Shown in pieces: positions 45,461 to 56,052 of a DNA stretch of 64,000 bases (positions are counted from its first letter, which is position 1; each line of letters begins with the position of its first letter). A model generated the notes under the pieces. The model did no database searches and was not told the origin of the DNA. It saw only the letters and a list, made by a program, of their open reading frames with translations. This stretch comes from Dipteris shenzhenensis (taxonomy: Eukaryota; Polypodiophyta; Polypodiopsida; Gleicheniales). The DNA lies in NCBI GenBank assembly GCA_047967505.1, contig CM106541.1, one strand, 5' to 3'. Made by a program: the position numbers and the translations under genes.

Positions 45461-45604
45461 AAGTGAACACCATTCACATACTAGAAAACTGAGTCTGGCC
45501 TTCAAGAGCTTCATTATTTGAGCATAGAATACTTCTTGGAGTTTGTTTGCCAATCTTTGACAAGGTTGTGAAACTAGTTTTGCATTAGTCTTCAAGGGAA
45601 TATT
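45461..45604 (-). pseudogene. Ty3/gypsy G1: central RT N-terminal fragment
   Basis: The minus strand reads HNIPLKTNAKLVSQPCQRLANKL, then QEVFYAQIMKLLKARLSFLVCEWCSLV. This aligns with the classic gypsy RT entry block (HxIxLxxxAxPVxQxxRRLNPxxxExVxxQIxKLLxAGxIxPVxxSEWVSPV). It is open across the fragment. It continues upstream at 51753 beyond element E and downstream at 39571 beyond element C. Confidence 0.85.
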
Positions 45605-45609
45605 ATGCA

Positions 45610-45773
45610 TGAGGGGATTCAAAAACAGAAGTGAAAACCAAAGGTGAGAGAAGGAGAGCCACACAATGTTTGCTGGGTGCAGAACACCCTAATCTTCTAT
45701 GTCATCCATATACATATGTGTTTGAGTATCGTACCTAACTGTGGTTAATGCATAGTGGCCTTTAACCCCCACA
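45610..45773 (-). repeat. 3' LTR of element E
   Basis: 164 bp, plus-strand start TGAGGGGATTCAAAAACAG, end CCCCCACA, next to ATGCA on the left and to the polypurine tract on the right. Confidence 0.92.
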
Positions 45774-46014
45774 ACCTCCCACTTAAAGGCCAATGTTCCT
45801 TTAAGGGAGAACAGTCAGTGAGCATACTATTTAATGCCCATCAATACACGACAATACTCAAATTGTTTGACTAGGTAGACTCTTCGTCAGCATATCTACA
45901 AAGTTATCATTTGTACAAACCTTGACAAGCTCTATGCGCTTGTCCTCAAGTACCTCCCTAATGAAATGGTACCTAACCTCAATGTATTTGGTCTTTACAT
46001 GAAAGACCGGATTT

Positions 46015-46920
46015 TGTGGGGGATGACCATTTTTCGAGCGAAATCTTTCGAGCGTCCGAGCGAAGGAAAAAAAAAAGCTATACACAAATCTTTACATGAA
46101 TCTTTGGGAATGGCAAGTAGCCTAATGGGATGGCTTTTGAAGAAACCCACATGTAGAGTAGAGTTCTCTATGAAAATTCCCTTATGATCCTTCTTACAAC
46201 TTTTCAACCTATCTTTGTGAAAGGGTTTCTCCAAAGAAACCTCATTGAAGCAAGCCATCAAGGTAGGTTTGCCAGTGAAACCCCTTTGAAGTAGGTCTTC
46301 CAAGGTAGTTTCGCTAGACAACACTTTTAAAAGTGATATAACTTTCACATCCAATGTCCAAATATAGTCATTCAGCCACTCAAATTGATCGAAAAAACCA
46401 ATTTGAGCACATATATGCGGTTATATATTGGAAAATCTTGCATGCATAGTATTAAAAATTGCACGTATTTTATGAGAGTGATATATAAGCCCAAGTTAAT
46501 ACTTATTTATAGTAATTTAAACCTGTTAAAAAAATATATCCATAAATATCTTGTTATTTATGCTTTAAAAACACTAGAAAGCTCTTGTCATATTGATATA
46601 AATGTGTTTAATAAGTAATTATATATGTATAAAATTATTACATTGAGAGTGATTATGAGGGATGTTTCTTAAAGGAATTAATTTTCAACACTTTTCAAAG
46701 GTAATAATAGGGGTACAAAGGGATGTCTATAAATAAGAAAATTTATGTTATGAAAAACGAATGAGTGACTAGTCATATTTTATGAATAAGGGATCTAGTT
46801 CTAGTCAAAATAAAAGTGTAAAAACCATGTTTCCTAAATAAATACAATTTATTAAATCTCTTGAAAAACACGCTCAGATAAACCTAATCATAGATTTTTG
46901 CTCGTAAAATTGACACATCC
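46015..46920. mobile_element. 906-bp insertion with TSD GATTT and imperfect terminal inverted repeats
   Basis: Element E is interrupted within a stretch whose intact form (in A) reads GACTGGATTCCGTGCTAGC. GATTT is present on both sides (46010-46014 and 46921-46925). Left end TGTGGGGGATGACCATTTTT; right end, complemented, GGATGTGTCAATTTTACGAG. The ends share GGATG...CATTTT.CGAGC, and CGAGCG recurs three times just inside the left end, with related words at the right. This suggests a non-autonomous DNA transposon. An LTR origin is unlikely because the right end is not CA. An open frame (complement 45995-46354) spans two diverged 41-bp repeats but shows no transposase motif. Confidence 0.7.
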
Positions 46921-47990
46921 GATTTCGTACTAGCTGAATAGCACTCATGGAATCACTATGCAATGTCGGTAAACCTAGATGAATCCCCAAATCTCCCACT
47001 AGCTGATCAAGCCATATAGCCTCCTTACAACCCTCTATGGCTGCAACATACTCGGCCTCTATGGTAGACAAAGCAACAAACTTCTATGCACAAGACATCC
47101 ACGACACTGCACCACTTGCAAAGGTGAACACATAACCAAAATTGAATCTCCTATTCCCTGCATCATCTGAATCTATGTACCCAAGTACACTCATCTCTCC
47201 TATGCCAAAGCAGATGCACATCTCCCTTCATGTACCTCATGATGCACTTAAGTGCCTCCCAATGCCTCTTTCTTGGATTAGCCATATATTGGCTAACAAC
47301 TCCCACTGCAAATGCAATGTCTAGTCTAGTAGCTATCATAGCATACATAAGACTCCCAACCGTTGATGCATAAGGAACCTTGGCCATCATGGCCCTCTCC
47401 TCATTTGATTTGCGACTATCTCTCTAACACAATTTCACATTTGGAGGCAATGGAGTACTTACTACCTTCCCCGCCTCCATATTGAAACGTTGCAACACTT
47501 TTGTAACACTCTTTTTGGGAAAGCAAGGAGTTTCCTACTCCAACCACGCGTGATGCACATACCAAGAATATGACCTGCAAGTCCCAAATCCTTCATTTCA
47601 AAGGCCTCATGCAACTTGGCCTTCAATGCATCTAGCTCATAAGTGTTCTGTCATCCACATAAAGTGCTAGGAGTATCATGCTATTATCCTTAGCCATTTT
47701 AATGTAGAGGCAATGATCAATGTCACTTCTTCCAAAAACCTGGGACCGAATGAAGCATCAGACTTCTAATACCATTCTCTAGCACTTGCTTAAGGCCATA
47801 GAGACTCTTTTTCAGCTTGCAAACCAAATTCTCTTTGCCCTTATCTTCAAATCCTTCTGGGTGTACGATGTAAATTTTGTCAGATCTTCATGCAAGAAAG
47901 CTGCCTTGACATCCATCTACATAAGCTCCTTATCCTATGCTGCCATAAGTCCAAGTACGCATCTAAGTGTGGTAATCTTCACAACCACAG

Positions 47991-48130
47991 AGAAGATCTC
48001 ATCAAAGTCCACACCCTTCTCTTGCTTGAACCCTTTAGCAACCAAATAGTCTTTGATGAGAGAAGATCTCATCAAAGTCCACACCCTTCTCTTGCTTGAA
48101 CCCTTTAGCAACCAAGCAGTCTTTGTACTA
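47991..48130. repeat. 70-bp tandem duplication inside element E
   Basis: AGAAGATCTCATCAAAGTCC starts at 47991 and again at 48061. The two units differ at a few bases. Confidence 0.92.
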
Positions 48131-49948
48131 AGGCACATCATTATCTATGACCTTCATCTTGTAGACCTATTTACATGGCAATGCTTTCTTTCTATGTGGC
48201 AAAGAAACCAAGTCCTAAGTCTTATTTTTCATGAGTGAATTAGTCTCTCTTTGCATAGCATACTCCCACTTGCACTGAGCCTTGTGCATCATAGCCTCCC
48301 TATAACAAGAAGGCTCCCTGCACTCAGTAGGCATCACATAGTAATCCCCTGTAACAAATCTCTCAGGTGATCACACTTTCTTAGTTGCATAATCAATGAA
48401 TGTCACATAATATTCAGCCCCACCTAATGACTGTGTAGGCGTGGGACCACATACGTCTGAATGCACTAAATCAACTTTTCAAACTCTTTCTTTCCCCTTC
48501 TTTTATGGGTTGATTTATTTTGCTTCCCATAGAGACAGTGCTCACAAAATTTAAAATTAGAAAAACTCAAATGCGATACATGACCCAAATGGCATAAGAG
48601 TTTCATTCCATTTTGGCTCATGTGCCCCAACCCGTAATGCCACAAAGAAGTACTTGGTTGCTCGATTATTGCAACAACATGATAAGACACCCCTGATACA
48701 TGTAACGGATACAATGTCCCATACTTGGCACACCTTGCCAAAACCATAGAGCCCTTCTAAATTTTTCCAACTCTAAAAGCCAATGGTGGTCTAAAAACCA
48801 GCATCATCTACTCTTGGTCAGCTTAGGCACATGTCTCACATTTTTCAAAACAAATGTAGACCCATTTGCAAAAGAAAACTTATGTCACCCGCTCCCACTA
48901 TGCCACATGCATAGTTATTTCCAAGATGCACATAATCTGTCTTTCCACTATCATATGTGGAGAACCATTTCCTATGGGGAGTAACATGGAATGAAGAAAA
49001 ATAATAAAAAATCCAATCCTAGGAATACGCATCATCTGAAGTGGTAACCAACTCTACAAGTAGACTACCCATGAAGAGAATGTCATTGTCACTATCATTA
49101 GTGACAGCACTGATCTCTTCGATCTTTAGTTTTCCTTTTTCTTCCCTAGGAATTTCTTCCTTCTTACTCGCACCCAATTTGCATTCTTTTTCTTATCCTT
49201 TTGCTCTCTTTTTAGCTTGTAGTAATTCTTTTTAATGTGGCCCTTCTTGCCACAATGGTAACACTCAATGTTCCATGCCTTGGATTTTCTATGAGACTTC
49301 CCTCTTTCTTGGGACTTCCCCCTGAAATGTGATCTGCCCCTTTGCACATTTAAGGCTTCATCCTGCTTGTTGCCATCCATATACTTCCATCTAATCTCCT
49401 CGGCCAACAAGCTACCCACAATGTCATCAAACTTCAGTACTCGACCAGGTGCAGAGTTCCTGACAATTGTACGAAAGGTATCCCATGAGGATGGCAATGA
49501 AAATAAAAGGAATATTGCAAAATTCAGCTTTTGAGCCTGAAGCTAGCTGAAAATAACATTGAATTCATTCAAGTGAGAAGCCTATGGAAACCCCTTCCTT
49601 CAACCATAGCTCAAACATTCTTTTCATGAGGTAAACTTTATTAGAGGCAGTTTCCTTCTCATAAGTAGCACATAATTGCTTCCACAAATCTTTCGTAGTC
49701 TTCTCATATACTACTATGAAATAAACTGACTCAACAAGATGAAGTCTAACAGTAGACTTTGCTAATGCATCCAACTCATTCTAATCATTCAAAGACATAG
49801 TTGTGGGCTTAGCTGTGCAATCCCTTCCAAGGGTTTAATCTACTTCTTTTGAAAAAGCACATCCCTATTCTTTCCATAAAGAAAAGTTTGTGCGATCAAA
49901 CTTTCAAATGCTAAAAGACTCCTTTTCAGACATGGAAGAGGATGCCAT

Positions 49949-51585
49949 GATGCAAATAAAGCAAAATCTCAAATGTTAGTGCCTGTAAGAAAGAATCACA
50001 CAAATACCAAGTGCACCCAAATGTGTATACCACAATAGAGTGCAATATCACCAAAACTCAAAGCTTAAAGCATAAAAAATTCATCTCACTCATGTGCATA
50101 TACCATGCATCCATATGAGAAAATATGGTCAAAAAGAAAATGTCAACATGCAATGACAAAACAGTGGCAAAAATGCCAATAAGAACCAAATGCCTCAAGC
50201 ATAAACACCATCCAATGGCATAAGCATCAATAATGTCTCATCCAAGAGAGAATAGTACTATCAGTGCATCGACTACAATGTGTCAAAGCTGTCCCTCAGC
50301 ATAAAATAACATGTGTGTGCTAAATGTCAATCAATAAAGCATCCCATAAGACAATCTGGGCCTATCAATGCATCCAACAAGGATTGCTATGCATCCAAAT
50401 TGCTTGTAATAATGCATCCATTGCAACCCAATGCAAACCATGAATGAGCGCACATGGCTAAGACTACAGCCAAAGTAATTTGCATAAGGTATATCCAAAA
50501 AAACACGGCCCCACGACAATGATTACTAGTGAAAATAAAACTTGGGATGCCTCAAAACATCGGCATCACTGATAATCGGACTTAGCAAAAAATCTGCAAA
50601 TATCTCTCTTTTGCTAGAACTCCAAAATCCCAAGCGACAGATGTGAAACCCTGGCAATTTACCCAACAAATAACCTTAGGTAACTTAGACCTTAGCAAAA
50701 ATGCCATGTGTCACTTGTGTGAGAAAATATGTAACAGGAAGAAAAACAACTACATAGAGATCTCTAACTCCTCGAATGCTCTATCGAATCACCCCAAATT
50801 TTGCAAGAAATAGTTCTGGCCCATTTCAGATCCACCGAAATCGACGGAACAAAAAATGGTAGCCTGAATGAATGGGTCCAAACCATAGGCGTCCGAATGT
50901 AGGAGGAGATCAGAGATTATGAAAAATGACAAAATGCCTGTTTCCTTCCTTCCCATGGGCTCTGCTCGAAAGCTAGATGGAAGCTTCGTAGTTGCCTTGT
51001 GGGTGAAAGCTTGAACTATGAGCACACAAGATGGACTGGCGTAGATTCACATAGTAAGGTTCTTATTTTCCTTCAAATCTTTCACAGAGCTCTTAAAATG
51101 AGCATTAGAGTGCAAAAAATAGTGAATGGCAACACCCATGAGGTGGGTCACAGTGTCTCTCTGAGAGAAATTGTCACCAAGTAGAAAAAGATGAATTTTT
51201 GCTCAAAAAACCACTCACAGATTCAAAATACCACTTCAAGAGTTCTAGAAACCACTCTTTCAAAGGTTTAACTCACCAAATGAACTAGAGCATACTAGGG
51301 AATGGCTACACCCACACCTCAAAATAGCTCACCCATAGGCTCAAAATCATCATAGGCAGAGAAAAAATGACTTTCTTGGTTCCAAAACTACTCTGGCTTT
51401 TCAAAACCACTCCAAAGATCCAAAAAAACACTTGCAATGTTCCTTCTAGGTCTCTGCACACCCAAGATGGAGATAAGACCACCCACAGGGCTTCTCCTTC
51501 CTCCCACAGAGCTGCAGTAGTAGGCTTCAGTGGGCTCCAAGCACACACATGGGCTCAGCTATACCACCTGCGCTCTGATACCAGT
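49949..51585 (-). other. Leader of element E with primer site
   Basis: 1637 bp, longer and strongly diverged from the 1439-bp leaders of A-C but alignable in patches (for example GGATGCTATTTT-type and CATTCATGG words near 50330-50450). The primer site GCTCTGATACCA is intact at 51572-51583. The hairpin seen in A-C is degraded near 50675-50695. Confidence 0.7.
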
Positions 51586-51752
51586 TGAGGGGATTCAACA
51601 ATAGAAGTAGAAATGGAAGAGGGTGAGAGAACAAGATCCACACAAGGTTTGGTGGGTGCAGAACACCCTAATCTTCTATGTCATCCATATATATATGTTT
51701 GAGTATTAAACATAACCATGGTTAAAAGGCACAGTGGCCTTTCACCCCCATA
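51586..51752 (-). repeat. 5' LTR of element E
   Basis: 167 bp, plus-strand start TGAGGGGATTCAACAATAG, end CCCCCATA, next to the primer site on the left and to ATGCA on the right. Confidence 0.92.
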
Positions 51753-51880
51753 ATGCACCACTCTTGACAGAGGCACTCCTTTGAGATCTCTATAAGTCCA
51801 TACAAAAACATCTATGTGGCTCTCTGGCCTATTCTTGTTGTCTAGAGTCTAGGTGTGCTCCTATTTGAATATTCTTCACC
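51753..51880 (-). pseudogene. Ty3/gypsy G1: fragment upstream of element E
   Basis: The minus strand reads NIQIGAHLDSRQQE, a stop, then ARESHIDVFVWTYRDLKGVPLSRVVH, matching the gypsy motif DVFAWSYKDLKGIP that lies just before RT. It runs directly into HNIPLKTNAK at 45604 once E and one ATGCA are removed, proving continuity. Confidence 0.85.
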
Positions 51881-52261
51881 ATATTAACACCATCATGTTC
51901 AAAATGTAGTAAGTCTTTGCTATCCTTTGCATCAAAGACGACTTAAACAATGCAAAATTCCTTTAAGGTTAAATAATATGATTGTATAAAACAATTTGTA
52001 AGGCTTTGCATCACCTCTCTAAAAGTATATAGCTCTACGACATTGTAATCAACAAACTCTCCCCCCAAAAAAAAAAAATTTAACATGAGAATTATTTTTT
52101 TCCAATTGACTATTATCATAGCAAATGAATATGAGTAAAATTAGAGATACTAAAATTCATTAGAGTCCAATAAAAATTCAAGAAAAGCTGGAATGTCAGC
52201 ATGGATAATGAAGCTAGAAATAGACCAAGCCCTAATCAATATGCATTTCCATATACATATG
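51881..52261. other. Probable older gypsy or intergenic DNA
   Basis: AT-rich; includes a C run followed by A run at 52061-52078. If G1 extends further upstream it is too diverged to read. Confidence 0.35.
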
Positions 52262-53105
52262 AGAATTTGTAAGTTTTAAACAATCTCTCCTATAAGTAGT
52301 ATATAAAGGTTCTTATAAATAGAAACTTTCTATCTATGTAGAATCTCTAAAATACTCAAGACAAATCATCTCTATCATCCTAGAAAACGGAACCAAAATT
52401 GAAGTATCCCAAAGCCATATGCCATAGAATGGGCATAAAGAGTCTCCATGTCCATAACAAAGAACCTTCCCATGAAGGGAGAATATATATATCACAATGG
52501 TGGACTGTCAAGAAGAGGATGTGTTAGCATATGAGTTCCAAAGATTCAAAGGTAGCATACTTGAGATTTTTGGTCATGTCGTGCTTATGCAAACATGTTC
52601 CCATCCAAGATCCTAGAAGAAATCCCAAGATTACCTCCACCAAAAAAAGGTTCTACATATAATTTAAATTTTCAAAATGGTCTCGCCAATAAGTAGTACA
52701 AAAAGCTTCTTATAAATAAGAACTTTCTATCTACATAGAATCTTTAAAAGACTCAAGACAAACCTTCTTTATCATCCTAGCAATACAAAAGCATGTAGAG
52801 AGTGCAACAAAAAATGCAATATCCCAAAGCAATATGGCACAGATAGGGCATAAAGAGTCCCCATCTACATAAAAGAGAACCTACCCATAAAGGGAAAATA
52901 TATATATCCAATGATGGACTCTCGAGAAGATGATGTGCTAGCATATGACTTCTAAAGCTTTAGAGATAGCATACCTAAGATTTCTGGTCATGTCATGGTT
53001 ATGCGATAGCATACCTAAGATTTCTGGTCATGTCATGGTTATGCAAACATGTTCCCATCCAAGCCAATCCCATGATTACCTCATCCAAAAGAAGGTTCTA
53101 CATAA
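52262..53105. repeat. Diverged tandem duplication, about 420-bp unit
   Basis: Unit one (about 52262-52670) and unit two (about 52671-53105) share, in order, TTATAAATA...ACTTTCTATCTA, ATCCCAAAGC, GGGCATAAAGAGTC, GGGA(G/A)AATATATATATC, GATGTG(T/C)TAGCATATGA and AAACATGTTCCCATCCAAG. Inside unit two a 40-bp segment is duplicated exactly (52965-53004 and 53005-53044). Confidence 0.88.
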
Positions 53106-53399
53106 AATCAGTAACAATGACTAAGAAAGCAATACATTGAAAACATTATTCATATTGTAATACACATGAATCATGGAATAGAGTCAACTTACCAATGATT
53201 ACTCTTTATTCTCCTCTTGGAATTCTCTTTTGACCATCATTTAAGAAAGCAAACAGTTGTGTAGAATGGTAGACTTGAAAGCAAGGATCAACAAAGTAGT
53301 CTCTAAACTATATCCATTTCCAAGGACCATGCTGTCAAAAGTGTCACAACCTACTTTGCATTTATTATATTGCATTGCAATCTCAAGACAAGAAACTAA
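53106..53399. other. Intergenic, no gene seen
   Basis: AT-rich, between the tandem duplication and the start of readable G2 homology. It may hold decayed 5' parts of G2. Confidence 0.4.
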
Positions 53400-56052
53400 A
53401 ACCTTATTAAAGACCATTAACAAAATATCTTAGGAAGGGCCAAATCCAACCAAGTAGCCCACCTTGGTCTCCACCAGTTTTACTAGTAAAGAAAAAAGAT
53501 GGCACTACTCATTTATGCATAGATTACCGAGCACTAAATAAAATCACCATAAAAAATAAGTATCCTATGCCTCGCATTGATGAGCTCTTTGATCAATTGC
53601 AAGGGGCAAAATACTTTACTAAAATTGATTTAAGATCAGGATATCACCAAGTATGAATTAGGGAAGAAAGTGTCCCTAAGACATCATTTCGTATTAGGTA
53701 TGGGCATTATCAATTTAAAGTAATGCCATTTGGATTAGCAAATGCTCTAGCAACTTTCATGACACTTATGAATAGCGTCTTAAGGCCATATCTAGGGAAA
53801 TTTGCTGTAGTATTTTTAGATGATATCCTTATTTTTAGTAAAACCAAGAAAAAGCATTTGAAACATTTGCGAAAAGTGTTCCAGGAGATTAGAGATAACT
53901 CACTCTTTGCTAAAGAAGCCAAACGTGAATTCTTTGCAAAAGAAGTGAAATATTTGGGACATATAATATCCCAAGAAGGGGTTCATATGGACCGTGACAA
54001 AGTAAGGGCCATATTGGAATCGCCACATCCTACAAATCTAGAAGAATTACAAATATTCTTAGGTCTATTAGGATTCTATAGGAGATTCATCCAGGATTAT
54101 GCTAAGATTGCTATTCCGATGGCATACCAGCTTAAGGGGAAGGGAAGCACCTTCATATGGAATGAACTTCAAAAGAGAAGTTTTGAAAAATCAAAAGTAG
54201 CTATAGCAGTAGCTGCTGCTATCTTAAAAGTAGTGGATCCCAATGAACCATTCGTGGTTGAGACAGATGCCAGTGATTTTGTTGTTGGGGTGGTACTTTT
54301 ACAAAAAGGTCAACCAATGGCTTTTGGAAGCAAAAAGTTAGATCGTGCCCAACAGAATTACAGGGCATATGAGAAGCAACTATGTGCTATAGTCTATGCT
54401 TTAAAAAGTGGAGGCACTACTTATATGGTGCAAAATTTGAGATCATCTTTGATCAGAAAAGCATTAATGTGGATTTGTAATCAGCCAGAACTTAAAGGTA
54501 GAAAAGCTAGATGGGTTGAGTTAATGCAAGAGTTTGATATACAATTGACATATAGGAAAGGAAAGCTCAATGTGGTAGCAGACTGTCTTAGCCGAATGCC
54601 AATTGTTAATGAATTGAGTTTTACTCGATTTCAGAATGATTTCCTAGAGTCCTTAAAGGGGAAATGTGAGTTTGATCCTCACTTCTCTGAAGTATGGAAA
54701 GCAATTAGAAATAGGGATTCAACTAATCGAGAGGCTTTCACTCAGGAGTCGCAAGGAAATGGCAACACACCACAGGTTGGCGATAAAGGACTCAAGTGGA
54801 AAAAATATATTATTGAAGATCGCTACCTACTCTACAAGGGTAAAGTATGTGTCCTTGATAATAATGACATTGGGCACCAAATTCTTTTTGAATGTCATGA
54901 TAGTCCAAGTGCTAGACACCCAGGAATTCAGAAGACATATGTGCTTCTAAAAAGATAATTCTTTTGGCCTAGAATAGGTAAGGACATCCAAGACTATGTA
55001 TTAAAGTGCCAAAAATGCCAGGCCAATAAGGCTGAACACCTTAAGGTAGGAGGTCTCCTACACCCATTGGAGATTCCATCTAGCAAATGGGAAAGCATCT
55101 CCATGGATTTTATTGTGGGATTACCTAGGATACAAAGGGGGCACAACTCAGTGTGGGTAGTTGTGGATCGGTTGAGCAAGATAACTCATTTTATTCCTGT
55201 CAATGAAGATGTTAAAGGTCCAAAGTTAGCTAGGCTATTTGTGGAGCATATCTATAGATTATGTGGGCTACTAGCCAATATTGTTAATGACTGGGATAGA
55301 AAATTTAACATCCATTTTTAGAGGGCTGTGTTTAAGAGGTTAGAAACTTCATTGAATATGAGCACCATGGATCATCCATGGAGTGATGGTCAAACTGAAA
55401 GAGTCAATCAAATCATTGAGGATATGCTTCAAGCATATGTAAGTAAATGGCAAACTAATTGGGAATAGTATTTGCCCATATTAGAATCTTCATATAACAG
55501 TGCCAAACATTCAGCTACAGGGTTTTAGTTCATTCATGATGATGTATGTCGAAAAAGAGAAGGTTCAAGCAGACAAAGACTTTCTTGAAGATATGAATCA
55601 AACACTTAAGTTAGCTAAAGATAGCATAAGAAGAGCTCAAGATAGAGCACAAAGTTATGCAAACCCCCACTGTAGAAAGTTAGAGTTTGAAGTAAATGAG
55701 AAAGTCTGCCTAGGTACTTGAATCTTCAGAATTTCTAAAGACAGGAAAATGTCCAAAGTTGTCTCCTAGATATTGTGGACCATTCATAATACTTAAGAGG
55801 ATTGGAGCTTACAAATCAGCCTTACCTGAGAGATGTAGAGGACATCTAGTTTTTCATGTTAGTAGGCTAAAAAGAAAGTTAGGAGATGATGATAATCTCA
55901 TTGAAAATGAAGTCCTAGTTGAACTCATTGAACCTGCATCTTTACCACATGAACCAGAAAGAATTTTAGATAGATAAGAAAAAAGAACACGACACACAAT
56001 ATGGCAAGAATGTATGGTTAAGAGTTCAACATGGGAAAGGGTAAGCAATTGA
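53400..56052 (+). pseudogene. Ty3/gypsy (chromovirus-type) pol remnant G2
   Basis: Readable from the RT N-terminus ([19 protein letters not shown]). [45 protein letters not shown] and the active site FLDDILIFSKT near 53815. RNase H: ETDASDFVVGVVL and YEKQLCAIVYALK. Integrase: H-H-C-C zinc region (ARHPGIQKT, CQKCQ), WESISMDFIVGLPR with the first Asp, NDWDRKF with the second, and DGQTERVNQ with the Glu. A C-terminal FHVSRLKR block and a decayed chromodomain (QECMVK.SSTWERVS) end near 56052. Stops at 53653 (CGA to TGA in QVRI), 54956, 55318, 55467 and others. The chromodomain points to a chromovirus. 5' part and LTRs were not found. Confidence 0.9.

Larger units (their letters stand above)
45827..49948 (-). 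pseudogene. Element E gag-pol remnant, interrupted
   Basis: ATG at complement 49946-49948 and stop at complement 45827-45829 match the ends of the A polyprotein. Recognisable pieces include gag (LAKSTVRLHLVESVYF), zinc knuckle CYHCGKKGHIKKNYYK with its last Cys replaced by Tyr, pre-integrase LWHYGLGHMSQNG, RT and RNase H (TIEAEYVAAIEGCKEA). Many frameshifts and stops are present. Near 48365 an internal deletion of about 850 bp joins the region before RT to the integrase core. A 70-bp tandem duplication lies at 47991-48130. The RNase H end is split by the 906-bp insertion at 46015. Confidence 0.9.
45610..51752 (-). mobile_element. Older copia element E (minus), TSD ATGCA
   Basis: ATGCA at 45605-45609 and 51753-51757 flanks LTRs 45610-45773 and 51586-51752. 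Primer site is complement 51572-51583, and the polypurine tract is complement 45774-45784. The LTRs begin, on the plus strand, TGAGGGGATTCAA instead of TGAGAGTGCTCTCAACGG and differ from each other at many positions, so E is a much older relative of A-D. It is inserted in gypsy G1 and itself carries a 906-bp insertion (46015-46920). Confidence 0.94.

Noticed and set aside
45995-46354. 119-codon minus-strand frame as a transposase in the 906-bp insertion
   Set aside because: It starts outside the insertion in element E sequence and has no DDE, zinc-finger or other transposase motif.
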